This document shows, piece after piece, positions 15,410 through 24,521 of a DNA stretch of 64,000 nt (its first letter is position 1; each line of letters starts with the position of its first letter). The translations under genes were made by a program, and so were the position numbers. The notes beneath the pieces were generated by a model. It searched no databases, was not told the DNA's origin, and saw only the letters and a program-made list of their open reading frames with translations. Source of the stretch: JARRQJ01 sp037381915 (lineage in GTDB: Bacteria; Pseudomonadota; Gammaproteobacteria; DRLM01); assembly GCA_037381915.1 (NCBI GenBank), contig JARRQJ010000002.1, forward strand, positions 70,824-134,823, given 5' to 3'.

Positions 15410-16969
15410 TTAGGCGGCGGTATACGCCCCTTGACGGATAGTGGCGTCGCCCTTCTCCGCATGCGCGATTTCGCCGCTCTTCACCCTGCCCAGATAATCC
15501 TTGAAGTAGGCGATGGCCGACTGTTCAATGAACTCGTGGGCATATTTATCCACCGGGTCGATCCCGGCCTTGCTCAATTCATCGCGAGGGCAGCCGCCGA
15601 TCTTGGCCACGAACACCGCGCTGCAATCGGCGATGGCACGGGTGATGGTGTCCAGTGAGTCCTCCTCGCCGTAGCCGCCCTGACAGTAGAGATCAACGCG
15701 GCGGTGACCGACAAACTTCGCGCCGCCCGTGCTGAGTTCGTAGATCTGGAATTCCTTGGCGTGACCGAAGTGCTCGTTGATACGCCCGGAACCTTTGGTC
15801 GCCACTGCGACGAGGATCTTGATATTGCTGTCTTCGCCGGCCAATTCCAGCAATTCCTCGCCCTTGGCCGCCACCTTTTCCTGACGCTCCTTTTCCACCA
15901 TTTCCTGGTAGGCCTTGCGCGACTCGGCGTCGTACTGCACATCCATCTCCATGATCTTTTCGGTGGTGAACTCTGCGGAACGATCCTCGCCCAGTAGGCC
16001 CACGGCATCAGCGCGGCACTGGCGACAGTGACGCATCATGTTCATCTCACCCTCGCAGCGGTCCTGCAGCGCCTTCAATTCCTGCGCCGTGGGACCGCGC
16101 TGGCCGTTCAAGCCGAAGACGGTGCCGTGCTCGGGCGCGGAGATCAGCGGCATGATGTTGTGGAGGAAGGCGCCGCGGGACTTCACCGCCTTGTTGACTT
16201 CCACCAGGTGGTCGTCGTTGATGCCCGGGATCATAACCGAGTTGACCTTGCACAGGATGCCGCGTTCGGTGAGCATCTCCAGACCGCGCAACTGGTGCTC
16301 GCTGAGGATACGCGCCGCGTCGATGCCCTTCCAGCGCTTGTTCTTGTAGAATATCCAGGGATAGATGTGTTGCCCGACTTCCGGATCGACCATGTTGATG
16401 GTGATGGTGACGTGGTCGATGTTGTACTGCGACAAGCGCTCTACGTGCTGCGGCAACGCCAGGCCGTTAGTGGACACACACAGCTTGATGTCGGGCGCGG
16501 TCTCGGCCACCAGCTCAAAGGTCTTGAAGGTCTTGTCGGGATTGGCCAGCGGGTCACCCGGTCCGGCGATGCCCAGCACCGTCATCTGCGGAATAGTGGA
16601 TGCCACCGCCAATACCTTCTTCGCCGCCTGTTCGGGGGTGAGCTTCTCGCTCACAACGCCGGGACGCGATTCATTGGCGCAGTCGTACTTGCGATTGCAG
16701 TAATTGCACTGGATGTTACAGGCCGGCGCCACCGCCACGTGCATGCGCGCGAAATGATGGTGGGCCTCTTCGCTGTAACAGGGATGGTTCTTGACCTTAT
16801 CCCAGATTTCGGGTGGCAGGTCGTTCTCGCCCGCACCCGAGCCGCAGCTCGCTTTACCGCTGCCGCCCGACGTACCGCAACCCTTGTGTTCGGCCATCTT
16901 CTGCATGATTTCGCCCGACGGCTGGGCCACTTCAACGCCGATATCGCTCACTCCTGAAGTCTCCTGCAT
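15410..16969 (-). CDS. nifB: NifB, nitrogenase FeMo-co precursor (NifB-co) synthase
   Basis: The 519-residue radical-SAM enzyme inserts the central carbide and fuses two [4Fe-4S] clusters into the 8Fe NifB-co core. The SAM cluster cysteines are C84, C88 and C91 in CNIQCNYC, preceded by HFARMHVAVAP. Further family blocks: VLGIAGPGDPLANP, VTITINMVDP and CRQCRADAVGLL. From about residue 365 (NIKILVAVATKGSGRINEHF) a NifX/NafY-like domain follows that can hold the product. The promoter region upstream has a sigma-54 site and a NifA-type site. Confidence 0.95.
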   Translation of the reverse strand: MQETSGVSDIGVEVAQPSGEIMQKMAEHKGCGTSGGSGKASCGSGAGENDLPPEIWDKVKNHPCYSEEAHHHFARMHVAVAPACNIQCNYCNRKYDCANESRPGVVSEKLTPEQAAKKVLAVASTIPQMTVLGIAGPGDPLANPDKTFKTFELVAETAPDIKLCVSTNGLALPQHVERLSQYNIDHVTITINMVDPEVGQHIYPWIFYKNKRWKGIDAARILSEHQLRGLEMLTERGILCKVNSVMIPGINDDHLVEVNKAVKSRGAFLHNIMPLISAPEHGTVFGLNGQRGPTAQELKALQDRCEGEMNMMRHCRQCRADAVGLLGEDRSAEFTTEKIMEMDVQYDAESRKAYQEMVEKERQEKVAAKGEELLELAGEDSNIKILVAVATKGSGRINEHFGHAKEFQIYELSTGGAKFVGHRRVDLYCQGGYGEEDSLDTITRAIADCSAVFVAKIGGCPRDELSKAGIDPVDKYAHEFIEQSAIAYFKDYLGRVKSGEIAHAEKGDATIRQGAYTAA

Positions 16970-17062
16970 GGCTTGGGCTCCTTAATCACATTGTTCGTGT
17001 ATTTGCTGTGCCCACGACATATTCCCTTGCACGGGTACGTCGATGGTGATGGAGTTGACGTT

Positions 17063-17077
17063 ACAACTACCGTGCCA
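17063..17077 (-). promoter_or_regulatory. Sigma-54 promoter of nifB
   Basis: On the minus strand the sequence TGGCACGGTAGTTGT matches the -24/-12 consensus TGGCACG-N4-TTGC with one mismatch in the last base. It lies about 94 bases before the nifB start. Confidence 0.75.
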
Positions 17078-17172
17078 TCTAGCTAAGTTACTTATAGATA
17101 TAAAAATTTAGCGCCAACCGGCAATGCGGCCCTGTTGCGAAAGCGACGAAGCGAAATAGGATGTAGCAGGTT

Positions 17173-17188
17173 TGTTACAAATGCGACA
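17173..17188. promoter_or_regulatory. NifA upstream activator site for nifB
   Basis: TGTTACAAATGCGACA is an exact TGT-N10-ACA element, about 96 bases upstream of the nifB -24 element and just behind the nifA stop. A weaker partner, TGT-N10-ACG, lies near 17132. Confidence 0.7.
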
Positions 17189-17207
17189 GGGCCGCGGCCC
17201 CGTACAG

Positions 17208-18842
17208 TCACAAACGTTTGAGCGGGATATTGTACTTGTGCAGCGCGTAACTGATCTGCCGTGGGGTGAGGCTGAGCAGGCGCGCGGCCTTGGCCTGCAC
17301 CCAGCCGCATTGGTCCATGGCCCAGATCAGGCGGTCGCGCTCCGAGGCAAAAGCCGGAGGCTCCACATCCTTCGTTTCCTCTAAAGATGCGGGCGCCTGT
17401 GGTGCGGGGCCGAGCCCCGCCGTGATCGCCGCGATGGGGACAGCCTGGGTCGCCAAGCCATAGCTTTGGATGGCCAGGGAAAAACATTTGCCCTGCTGAC
17501 ACGGCAGGTCCACATCTTTGATCACGTCGCCGCGGGTCATGGTCGCGGTGCGTTCGACACAATTCTCCAGTTCGCGCACATTGCCGGGCCAGTTGCAGTT
17601 GAGCAGTACCTGCAGCGCCTCCGGCGTGACGGTCAGCTTGCGGCGATTCTCTTTGTTGAACTTTTCCAGATAATGTTCCACCAGCAAGGGAACGTCTTCG
17701 CGCCGCTCGCGCAGCGGCGGCAGGAAGATCGTGACCACGTTGATGCGATAATACAGGTCCGCCCGGAACTCACACTTTGCCACCGCCTCCTCCAGGTTGC
17801 GGTTGGTGGCGGTAATCAGCCGCACGTCGACCTTGATAGGCTTGTTGCCGCCCACACGCTCGAACTCCCGTTCCTGCAGCACTCGCAGCAGCTTGGTTTG
17901 AAATGCCGCTGAGATGTCCCCGATCTCATCGAGGAACAAGGTGCCGCCGTGTGCCATTTCGAAACGTCCCTTGCGTTCCTGGGTGGCACCGGTAAAGGCC
18001 CCCTTTTCATGGCCGAACAGCTCGGATTCGAGAACCGTCTCAGACAGCGCCGCGCAGTTGACCCGGATAAATGGTTTGTCTTTTCTCGGGCTTAAGTAGT
18101 GGATGGCGCGCGCGATCACTTCCTTGCCAGTACCGCTCTCGCCACGCAACAACACGGTGGAGCGCCCGGGTCCGGCTTGATGGACTTCGGCAAACACCTC
18201 CTGCATACGTTTGCTCTGGCCGATGACATTGTCCAGGCGATACTTGCCGCGCAGCTCTTTCTGCAAGCGGTTCTTTTCCTCCAATAACTGCTCGCGCTCC
18301 GCCGCCACACTACGGTGCAGAAGCACCGTCTGGCTGATGAGATTGGCCACCATGCTCAAAAAGCGCACGCTGCCCTCGAAGTTGCCGGGTTCGCCGTCCA
18401 GCTCTCGGTCGACGCTCAGCACGCCGATGGTCTCGCGACCCACCTTGATGGGGACACCGATGAACGCTACCACCTGACCCGCAACCAGACGCCGCGAGCC
18501 GGTACGATTCAAGAACAGAGGTTCTTTGGCCACATCGGGGATCACCATGGGCGAGCCGCTCTTCATGATCCGCCCGGTTATTCCCTCCCCTCTGCGGTAG
18601 CGCCCGCGCTCCACTTCCTCTTCAGACAGCCCGGATGCACTGACAACGTGCAATTCGCCGCTCTCCTGCACCAGACTGGCCATGCCGCGCCGCATCTTCA
18701 AATGCGAAGAGAGGACGCTCAACACCTCGCGCAGCGTCAGCCGCAAATCCAAGGATGAACTGAGTATCTTGCTGATTTCATATATCGCACCCAGTTCCAG
18801 ATTAGAGTCACTCTTCGCCAGCTTGATCGCGGCCTTGCTCAT
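17208..18842 (-). CDS. nifA: Nif-specific sigma-54 activator NifA
   Basis: This 544-residue enhancer-binding protein has an N-terminal GAF domain (about 20-180), an AAA+ domain with Walker A GESGTGKE, the sigma-54 contact loop GAFTGA and Walker B GTLFLDEIGD, and a C-terminal Fis-type HTH (AKAARLLSLTPRQISYALHKY). The end of the AAA+ domain and the linker carry cysteines spaced C-X11-C-X19-C-X4-C (416, 428, 448, 453), the signature of NifA proteins that are themselves oxygen-sensitive. No nifL is adjacent. The ATG at 18842 has GGAG in front; a GTG at 18884 would add 14 residues but has no clear ribosome binding site. Confidence 0.93.
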   Translation of the reverse strand: MSKAAIKLAKSDSNLELGAIYEISKILSSSLDLRLTLREVLSVLSSHLKMRRGMASLVQESGELHVVSASGLSEEEVERGRYRRGEGITGRIMKSGSPMVIPDVAKEPLFLNRTGSRRLVAGQVVAFIGVPIKVGRETIGVLSVDRELDGEPGNFEGSVRFLSMVANLISQTVLLHRSVAAEREQLLEEKNRLQKELRGKYRLDNVIGQSKRMQEVFAEVHQAGPGRSTVLLRGESGTGKEVIARAIHYLSPRKDKPFIRVNCAALSETVLESELFGHEKGAFTGATQERKGRFEMAHGGTLFLDEIGDISAAFQTKLLRVLQEREFERVGGNKPIKVDVRLITATNRNLEEAVAKCEFRADLYYRINVVTIFLPPLRERREDVPLLVEHYLEKFNKENRRKLTVTPEALQVLLNCNWPGNVRELENCVERTATMTRGDVIKDVDLPCQQGKCFSLAIQSYGLATQAVPIAAITAGLGPAPQAPASLEETKDVEPPAFASERDRLIWAMDQCGWVQAKAARLLSLTPRQISYALHKYNIPLKRL

Positions 18843-18904
18843 CTGCCCACTCCAAAGACGTATAGCACCGAAAATGAATTCCACGGTATGACAGTCTAGC
18901 TAGA

Positions 18905-18919
18905 GCAATTTCCATTCCA
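18905..18919 (-). promoter_or_regulatory. Weak sigma-54-like site upstream of nifA
   Basis: The minus strand reads TGGAATGGAAATTGC: the GG and GC dinucleotides and TTGC are right, but the -24 block has two mismatches. If used, nifA would be partly autoactivated and the transcript would begin about ten bases before the GTG at 18884, favouring the ATG at 18842. Confidence 0.35.
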
Positions 18920-19019
18920 GTTGTGAGTAAATTTGACTAATTCCCTCCGGTAATGGAATTTTCCGCACCAGCACAGGCGTCTCGGCGGACGCAAGGTTCC
19001 TGCACGTCCCAGACACATT

Positions 19020-19035
19020 TGTAGGAAACACGACA
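19020..19035. promoter_or_regulatory. NifA upstream activator site for the isc operon
   Basis: TGTAGGAAACACGACA is an exact TGT-N10-ACA element, 90 bases upstream of the iscS -24 element and in the divergent nifA/iscS gap, so it could serve both genes. Confidence 0.7.
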
Positions 19036-19124
19036 AATCCCTACATGAGAACTATGGGATCGCATGACGCGCTTATCCCACTCCTCCGCGCCATATCAAT
19101 GAGTTAATAACTCGATGGCCGATC

Positions 19125-19139
19125 TGGCATAACAGTTGC
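19125..19139 (+). promoter_or_regulatory. Sigma-54 promoter of the isc operon
   Basis: TGGCATAACAGTTGC matches TGGCAC-N5-TTGC with exact spacing and one mismatch. Transcription would start near 19151, which rules out the GTG at 19145 as the iscS start. Confidence 0.8.
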
Positions 19140-19177
19140 CCTAAGTGAGTCAGGACTCAACCCGGATGTGCCCGACC

Positions 19178-20401
19178 ATGTCAGACACCCACAGCAACGC
19201 GCCGATCTACCTGGACTACTCCGCAACAACGCCCGTCGACCCGCGTGTGGCGGAAAAGATGATGATCTATCTCACCGAGCGGTTCGGTAATCCCGCCAGT
19301 CGTTCCCACGAGTACGGCTGGCAGGCGGACGCCGCGGTGGAAGAGGCGCGAGAACAGGTCGCCGCGCTGGTGCAGGCCGATTCCAAGGAGATCGTCTGGA
19401 CCTCCGGCGCCACGGAGTCCAATAACCTCGCTATTAAGGGCGCCGCCCATTTCCATCGTGCCAAGGGCCGCCATGTGATCACGGTCAAGACCGAGCACAA
19501 ATCGGTGCTGGACACCATGCGCGAACTGGAACGCGAGGGCTTCGAAGTGACCTACCTGGATCCGCAAGCGGACGGACTGGTCGATCCCGGACAATTCGCC
19601 GCGGCGCTGCGCCCCGACACCGTGCTGGCCTCGGTCATGCACGTAAACAATGAGATCGGCGTGATCCAGAATGTCGTCGCGCTCGGCGCGCTGTGCCGCG
19701 AGAAAGGGGTGCTGTTCCATGTGGATGCCGCCCAATCCGCCGGAAAGGTGGCCATCGACTTGCAGGACTCCCCCATCGACCTCATGTCATTTTCCGCGCA
19801 CAAGATCTACGGTCCCAAGGGCATCGGCGCCCTGTACGTCCGGCGCAAGCCGCGGGTGCGCATCGAGGCCCAAATCCACGGCGGCGGCCATGAGAACGGC
19901 ATGCGCTCCGGCACTCTGGCGACCCACCAGATTGTCGGCATGGGCGAGGCATTCCGCATCGCCCGCGAGGAGATGGAGCTGGAGAACGCGCGCATCAATC
20001 GCCTGCGCGGGAAGCTGCTGGAAGGCCTGCGCGATCTCGAGGAGGTCTACATTAATGGCGACATGGAACAGCGCGTGGTCCACAACCTCAACCTGAGCTT
20101 CAACTATATCGAAGGCGAATCGCTGATGATGGCAATGAAGGACCTCGCCGTTTCCAGCGGTTCGGCCTGCACCTCGGCGAGTCTGGAACCGTCTTATGTG
20201 TTGCGCGCCCTGGGACGTCCGGATCAACTGGCGCACAGCTCGATCCGCTTCACCCTGGGACGGTACACCACGGAAGCGGATATCGATCGCGCCATTGCGC
20301 TGATCAGGGAAAAGATTCAGAAACTGCGCGATCTTTCGCCGCTGTGGGACATGTACAAGGCGGGCATCGATCTCGACAGCGTGCAATGGGCGGCGCACTA
20401 G
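19178..20401 (+). CDS. iscS: Cysteine desulfurase IscS
   Basis: This 407-residue PLP enzyme has IscS features: APIYLDYSATTPVDPRVAEKM, the lysine in FSAHKIYGPKGIG, HGGGHENGMRSGT and the catalytic cysteine in SSGSACTSASLEPSYVL with the long mobile loop of IscS. It supplies sulfane sulfur to IscU. The ATG at 19178 follows the predicted transcript start; ATG 19166 and GTG 19145 are alternatives. It heads an isc operon behind a nif-type promoter, with iscU 60 bases on. A NifS is encoded separately at 11252. Confidence 0.92.
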   Translation: MSDTHSNAPIYLDYSATTPVDPRVAEKMMIYLTERFGNPASRSHEYGWQADAAVEEAREQVAALVQADSKEIVWTSGATESNNLAIKGAAHFHRAKGRHVITVKTEHKSVLDTMRELEREGFEVTYLDPQADGLVDPGQFAAALRPDTVLASVMHVNNEIGVIQNVVALGALCREKGVLFHVDAAQSAGKVAIDLQDSPIDLMSFSAHKIYGPKGIGALYVRRKPRVRIEAQIHGGGHENGMRSGTLATHQIVGMGEAFRIAREEMELENARINRLRGKLLEGLRDLEEVYINGDMEQRVVHNLNLSFNYIEGESLMMAMKDLAVSSGSACTSASLEPSYVLRALGRPDQLAHSSIRFTLGRYTTEADIDRAIALIREKIQKLRDLSPLWDMYKAGIDLDSVQWAAH

Positions 20402-20461
20402 AGATGGTTTCAATCGGGACCGGGCCGAAGCGCAATTTGACAAACGAAACAGGAGAAAGAC

Positions 20462-20881
20462 ATGGCCTACAGCGACAAACTCGTCGATCACTATGAAAAT
20501 CCCCGCAACGTCGGCTCGTTCGAAGCCGATGACAGCGACGTCGGCACCGGCATGATCGGCGCCCCGGCCTGCGGCGACGTCATGCGCCTCCAAATCAAGG
20601 TCAACGATGAGGGCCGCATCGAAGAGGCGCGCTTCAAGACCTATGGCTGCGGTTCGGCCATCGCCTCCAGTTCCCTGGTGACGGAATGGGTCAAGGGCAA
20701 GACCCTGGACGAGGCGCTGGAAATCAAGAACACCACCATCGCCGAGGAGCTGGCGCTGCCGCCGGTGAAGATCCATTGCTCGGTGCTGGCGGAAGGCGCG
20801 ATCCGCGCCGCCGTGGATGACTATCTCGCCAAACAACAGGCCACAGACCAAGACCCTCTCGCGGAAAAAACGGGCACCTAA
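20462..20881 (+). CDS. iscU: Fe-S cluster scaffold IscU
   Basis: The 139-residue scaffold has the three cluster cysteines in GAPACGDVM, KTYGCGSAIASSS and KIHCSVLAE, the assembly aspartate after the first, and the HscA-recognition motif LPPVK. It is preceded by AGGAG. It lacks the central ferredoxin-like and C-terminal domains of NifU, so it is IscU although placed in a nif region. The tail after residue 125 is slightly longer than in E. coli IscU (128 aa). Confidence 0.95.
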   Translation: MAYSDKLVDHYENPRNVGSFEADDSDVGTGMIGAPACGDVMRLQIKVNDEGRIEEARFKTYGCGSAIASSSLVTEWVKGKTLDEALEIKNTTIAEELALPPVKIHCSVLAEGAIRAAVDDYLAKQQATDQDPLAEKTGT

Positions 20882-20919
20882 ACGCAATTTACCAAGGTAT
20901 TCAGACCAGGAGTAACGAT

Positions 20920-21282
20920 ATGAGCATGGCCACCGAAATCGATCCCGGCGAGATCAGCCCGATTCTCTTCACCGATAACGCCGCCGACAAGGTGCGGCAG
21001 TTGATCGAAGAGGAAAACAACGCCGACCTCAAGCTGCGCATCTACGTCTCCGGCGGCGGTTGTTCCGGCTTCCAGTACGGCTTCACCTTCGACGACAACG
21101 CCGCGGAAGACGACACGCGGGTAGAGAAAAACGGCGTGACCCTGATCATCGACCCCATGAGTTACCAATATCTCGTGGGCGCTGAGATCGATTATCAGGA
21201 AGGCCTGGATGGCTCACGCTTCGTCATCAAGAACCCCAACGCCACCACCACCTGTGGTTGCGGCAGTTCGTTTTCCGTATAA
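20920..21282 (+). CDS. A-type Fe-S carrier, ErpA-like
   Basis: A 120-residue A-type carrier with the three cysteines in SGGGCSGFQYGF and TTCGCGSSF. The GGGCSGFQYGF block, and the acidic N-terminus, are closer to ErpA than to IscA. ErpA hands clusters to apoproteins, notably in isoprenoid synthesis and respiration. Finding it between iscU and iscA is unusual compared with E. coli, where erpA is a separate gene. Confidence 0.8.
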   Translation: MSMATEIDPGEISPILFTDNAADKVRQLIEEENNADLKLRIYVSGGGCSGFQYGFTFDDNAAEDDTRVEKNGVTLIIDPMSYQYLVGAEIDYQEGLDGSRFVIKNPNATTTCGCGSSFSV

Positions 21283-21291
21283 GGAGTGGCC

Positions 21292-21615
21292 ATGGCCATC
21301 ACTCTATCAGACCGCGCGGCGCAACGTGTCCAAAAATTCATCGAAAACCGCGGCAAGGGCGTGGGCCTGCGCCTGAGCGTGCGCACCAGCGGCTGCTCCG
21401 GCATGGCCTATACCATGGAATTCGCCGACGAGTTGCAAGCCGATGACCTGACGTTCGAAAGCAACGGCGTCACCGTCATCATCGACCCCAAGAGCCTGGT
21501 CTACCTGGACGGCACCGAACTGGATTTCGTGCGTGAAGGCCTCAACGAAGGCTTTAAGTTCAATAATCCTAATGCGAAGGCCGAATGCGGATGCGGAGAA
21601 AGTTTCAGTGTCTAA
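21292..21615 (+). CDS. iscA: Iron-sulfur cluster carrier IscA
   Basis: The 107-residue protein is very close to IscA of other gammaproteobacteria: MAITLSDRAAQRVQKFIENR, VRTSGCSGMAYTMEF and KAECGCGESFSV give the three ligand cysteines. The ATG at 21292 has AAGGAG six bases upstream; a GTG at 21286 falls on the Shine-Dalgarno sequence and is unlikely. Confidence 0.92.
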   Translation: MAITLSDRAAQRVQKFIENRGKGVGLRLSVRTSGCSGMAYTMEFADELQADDLTFESNGVTVIIDPKSLVYLDGTELDFVREGLNEGFKFNNPNAKAECGCGESFSV

Positions 21616-21628
21616 CCTTGGTGCCGCC

Positions 21629-22138
21629 ATGCCGGACTACTTCAGCCTGCTGGGACTGAGTCCGGTATTTGCAATCGACGCCCAGGCGCTGGACAGCGCC
21701 TATCACGCCATCCAGCGCCAAGTGCATCCGGACAAGTTCACCCACCGCGCCGGCGGCGAACAGCGCCAAGCGGCGCAATGGGCAGCGCTAGCCAATGAAG
21801 CCTATCGCACGTTGAAACAACCGGTGCAACGCGCGCGCTATTTAGTGGAGCTGCGCGGCGTCGACTTCAAGAATTGCCCCCTGCCGGAGGGCTTCCTGTT
21901 TACCCAGTTGAATCTGCGCGAGGCGGTGGAAAAGGCCCGGCGCGGCGGCAACACCGAGGAACTGGCCGCACTCAAGGACTCGCTGCAAAAGGAATACGCC
22001 GAACTGCACACGCGCCTCGCCGGCCAGCTGGACGGTGAACAGGATTATGCGCACGCCGCCCAGACCGTATTGGTCCTGCAGTTCTTCGACAAGCTCCTGG
22101 CCGAACTCGACGACGCCCTGTTCGAAGCGGAGGCCTAG
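21629..22138 (+). CDS. hscB: Co-chaperone HscB
   Basis: The 169-residue J-domain protein has YFSLLGLSP at the start, the HPDKF loop that activates HscA's ATPase, and the C-terminal three-helix IscU-binding domain. It delivers IscU to HscA. It starts 13 bases after iscA. The N-terminal four-cysteine zinc motif found in mitochondrial HscB is absent, as expected in proteobacteria. Confidence 0.92.
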   Translation: MPDYFSLLGLSPVFAIDAQALDSAYHAIQRQVHPDKFTHRAGGEQRQAAQWAALANEAYRTLKQPVQRARYLVELRGVDFKNCPLPEGFLFTQLNLREAVEKARRGGNTEELAALKDSLQKEYAELHTRLAGQLDGEQDYAHAAQTVLVLQFFDKLLAELDDALFEAEA

Positions 22139-22152
22139 GAGGACTTTACGCA

Positions 22153-24012
22153 ATGGCATTACTCAACATCGCCGAACCCGGCATGGGCACCGCTCCGCAC
22201 CAGCATCGCCTGGCGGTGGGCATCGACCTGGGGACCACCAATTCCCTAGTGGCGGCGGTGCGCAACGGCAGCGGTTCGATACTGAACGACGACCAAGGTC
22301 GCGCCCTGCTGCCCTCGGCGGTGCGCTATCACGGCGACGGCCGCATCGACGTGGGGCATGAGGCGCTGGCGCGCGCCCAGGAAGACCCGGCCAATACCTT
22401 TGTTTCCGTTAAACGTTTCATGGGCCGCGGCCTAAACGATGTGGCAGAGCCCACCCATCTCCCCTATCGTTTCGTCGACGAGCCCGGCATGCTGCGGCTG
22501 GACACCGCTACCGGCATCAAGAGTCCGGTGGAGATCTCCGCCGAAGTCCTCAAGGTCATGCGTCAACGCGCTGAACAGACCCTGGGCGGCGAACTCGCCG
22601 GCGCGGTCATTACCGTCCCCGCCTATTTCGACGACGCGCAGCGTCAGGCGACCCGCGACGCGGCACGTCTCGCCGGTCTGCACGTGTTGCGGCTGCTCAA
22701 CGAACCCACCGCGGCCGCCGTCGCCTACGGCCTCGACCACGGCAGCGAAGGGGTCTACGCCGTCTACGATCTGGGCGGCGGCACCTTCGATATCTCCATC
22801 CTGCGCATGCAGCGCGGCGTCTTCGAGGTCCTCGCCACCAACGGCGATTCGGCCTTGGGCGGTGACGACTTCGACCGCTTGCTGTACACCTGGCTGTTGG
22901 AACAGGCGGGCATGGAAACACCGGATATATGCGAGGCGGGTGAATTGTGGTCGATCGCACGCCGTGCCAAGGAAGCGCTCAGCGAACAGCACCAGGTACA
23001 GGTCGCCTTGCCGCGATCGGAAGACGCGCCGCCCATCCTGCTCACTCGCGAGCAATTCACGGGGCTTACCCGTGAACTGCTAAAGAAGACCTTCGCCCCG
23101 GTGCGACGTGCCCTGCGCGACGCCGCATTGAACGCGGACGAGATCAAAGGCGTAGTGCTGGTCGGTGGCGCCACCCGCATGCCGCATCTGCGCGAGGCGG
23201 TGGCGGAATTCTTCGGTCAGGCGCCGCTCACCGATCACGACCCGGACCAGGTCGTGGCCCTGGGCGCGGCCATCCAGGCCGATGTGCTAGCCGGTAATCG
23301 CAGCGCGGACGACTGGCTGCTGCTGGACGTGATCCCCTTGTCCCTCGGCATCGAGACTATGGGCGGCCTGGTGGAAAAGCTCATTCCACGCAACGCCACC
23401 CTGCCGGTGGCGCGCGCCCAGGAGTTCACCACCTTCAAGGACGGCCAGACCGCCATGAGCCTGCACGTGGTGCAGGGCGAGCGTGAACTGGTCGCCGATT
23501 GCCGTTCCCTGGCGCGCTTCGAACTGCGCGGTATTCCGCCCATGGCGGCGGGCGCGGCGCGTATCCAGGTCACCTTTCAGGTGGACGCCGACGGCCTGCT
23601 CAGCGTTACGGCGCGGGAACAGACCAGCGGCGTCGAGGCCGCGGTGACGGTGAAACCCTCTTACGGTTTAAGCGACGAAGAAGTGGCACGCATGCTGACC
23701 GAATCCCACGCCTGCGCCGGCGACGACGCCCAGTCCCGCGCCTGGCGCGAGCAGCAGGTGGACGCGCAGCGCCTGTGCGACGCGACCCGCTCCGCCGTGG
23801 CGGAGGATGGCGAGGCGCTGCTGAGTGATGCCGAGCGCCGCGCCATCGATGACGCCCTGCAAACCCTGGAAGCGGCCTTGGCGGGAACGGATATCCAGAC
23901 CTTGAAACAGGCGCAGGAGCGGTTGAATCAACTTACCACCGAGTTCGCCGCGCGTCGCATGGATAACAGCATTCAAACGGCCCTCAGCGGGCGTTCGGTC
24001 GCGGAGTTGTGA
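22153..24012 (+). CDS. hscA: Hsp70 chaperone HscA
   Basis: This 619-residue Hsp70 has the ATPase domain (GIDLGTTNSLVAAVRNG; VYDLGGGTFDISILR; VVLVGGATRMPHLRE), a linker DVIPLSLGIETMGG and the substrate domain that binds the LPPVK motif of IscU. The length equals that of E. coli HscA (616). Fourteen bases separate it from hscB. Confidence 0.95.
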   Translation: MALLNIAEPGMGTAPHQHRLAVGIDLGTTNSLVAAVRNGSGSILNDDQGRALLPSAVRYHGDGRIDVGHEALARAQEDPANTFVSVKRFMGRGLNDVAEPTHLPYRFVDEPGMLRLDTATGIKSPVEISAEVLKVMRQRAEQTLGGELAGAVITVPAYFDDAQRQATRDAARLAGLHVLRLLNEPTAAAVAYGLDHGSEGVYAVYDLGGGTFDISILRMQRGVFEVLATNGDSALGGDDFDRLLYTWLLEQAGMETPDICEAGELWSIARRAKEALSEQHQVQVALPRSEDAPPILLTREQFTGLTRELLKKTFAPVRRALRDAALNADEIKGVVLVGGATRMPHLREAVAEFFGQAPLTDHDPDQVVALGAAIQADVLAGNRSADDWLLLDVIPLSLGIETMGGLVEKLIPRNATLPVARAQEFTTFKDGQTAMSLHVVQGERELVADCRSLARFELRGIPPMAAGAARIQVTFQVDADGLLSVTAREQTSGVEAAVTVKPSYGLSDEEVARMLTESHACAGDDAQSRAWREQQVDAQRLCDATRSAVAEDGEALLSDAERRAIDDALQTLEAALAGTDIQTLKQAQERLNQLTTEFAARRMDNSIQTALSGRSVAEL

Positions 24013-24078
24013 GGTTATGAATGTCCAATAGAATGAAAACACCGATCATATTTCCCTTATCAGGGGAGCAGGGCTCAA

Positions 24079-24115
24079 TACCCCTCTCCCGTCAGGAGAG
24101 GAAAAGGGATGAGGG
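24079..24115. repeat. Dispersed CTCTCCC/GGGAG repeat between hscA and fdx
   Basis: CCCCTCTCCCGTCAGGAGAGG hairpin with GATGAGGG tail, in the 150-base gap inside the isc operon. It could reduce or stabilise distal expression. Confidence 0.55.
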
Positions 24116-24162
24116 AAACCCATCCTGTTTCGACCTTCAGCCATTTTGTCGGAAGCACTAAC

Positions 24163-24501
24163 ATGCCCAACATCACCGTCCTCCCCCATGAAGAAATATG
24201 TCCAGGTGGCACCTCCTTCGAGGCCAAGGCCGGGACGCGCCTCAGCGACGCCCTGGCGCAGCACGGTGTGGAAATCGAACACGCCTGCGAAAAGTCCTGC
24301 GTGTGCACCACCTGTCACGTGATCGTGCGCCGCGGCTTCGACAAGCTGCGCCCCGCCACGGACGACGAGGAAGATCAGCTAGGCAGGGCCTGGGGCCTGG
24401 AGGCCCAGTCGCGGCTGAGCTGCCAGGTCACCATCGCTCAAGCCGACCTGGAAATCGAAATTCCGCGCTATACCCTGAATTTCGCCCGGGAAGGGCACTA
24501 G
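24163..24501 (+). CDS. fdx: ISC-type [2Fe-2S] ferredoxin
   Basis: The 112-residue ferredoxin has the ligands in CEKSCVCTTC (C-X5-C-X2-C) and SRLSCQV, and the conserved end IEIPRYTLNFARE. It supplies electrons for cluster assembly on IscU. It completes the canonical iscSUA-hscBA-fdx order. A shorter ferredoxin of the same type is in the nif block at 9017. Confidence 0.92.
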   Translation: MPNITVLPHEEICPGGTSFEAKAGTRLSDALAQHGVEIEHACEKSCVCTTCHVIVRRGFDKLRPATDDEEDQLGRAWGLEAQSRLSCQVTIAQADLEIEIPRYTLNFAREGH

Positions 24502-24521
24502 CAAATAGGAAGCTTTGACTC

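Noticed and set aside
19145..19177. GTG 19145 or ATG 19166 as iscS start
   Set aside because: The sigma-54 promoter places the transcript start near 19151, after the GTG, and only about 15 bases before ATG 19166. ATG 19178 fits the IscS N-terminus best.
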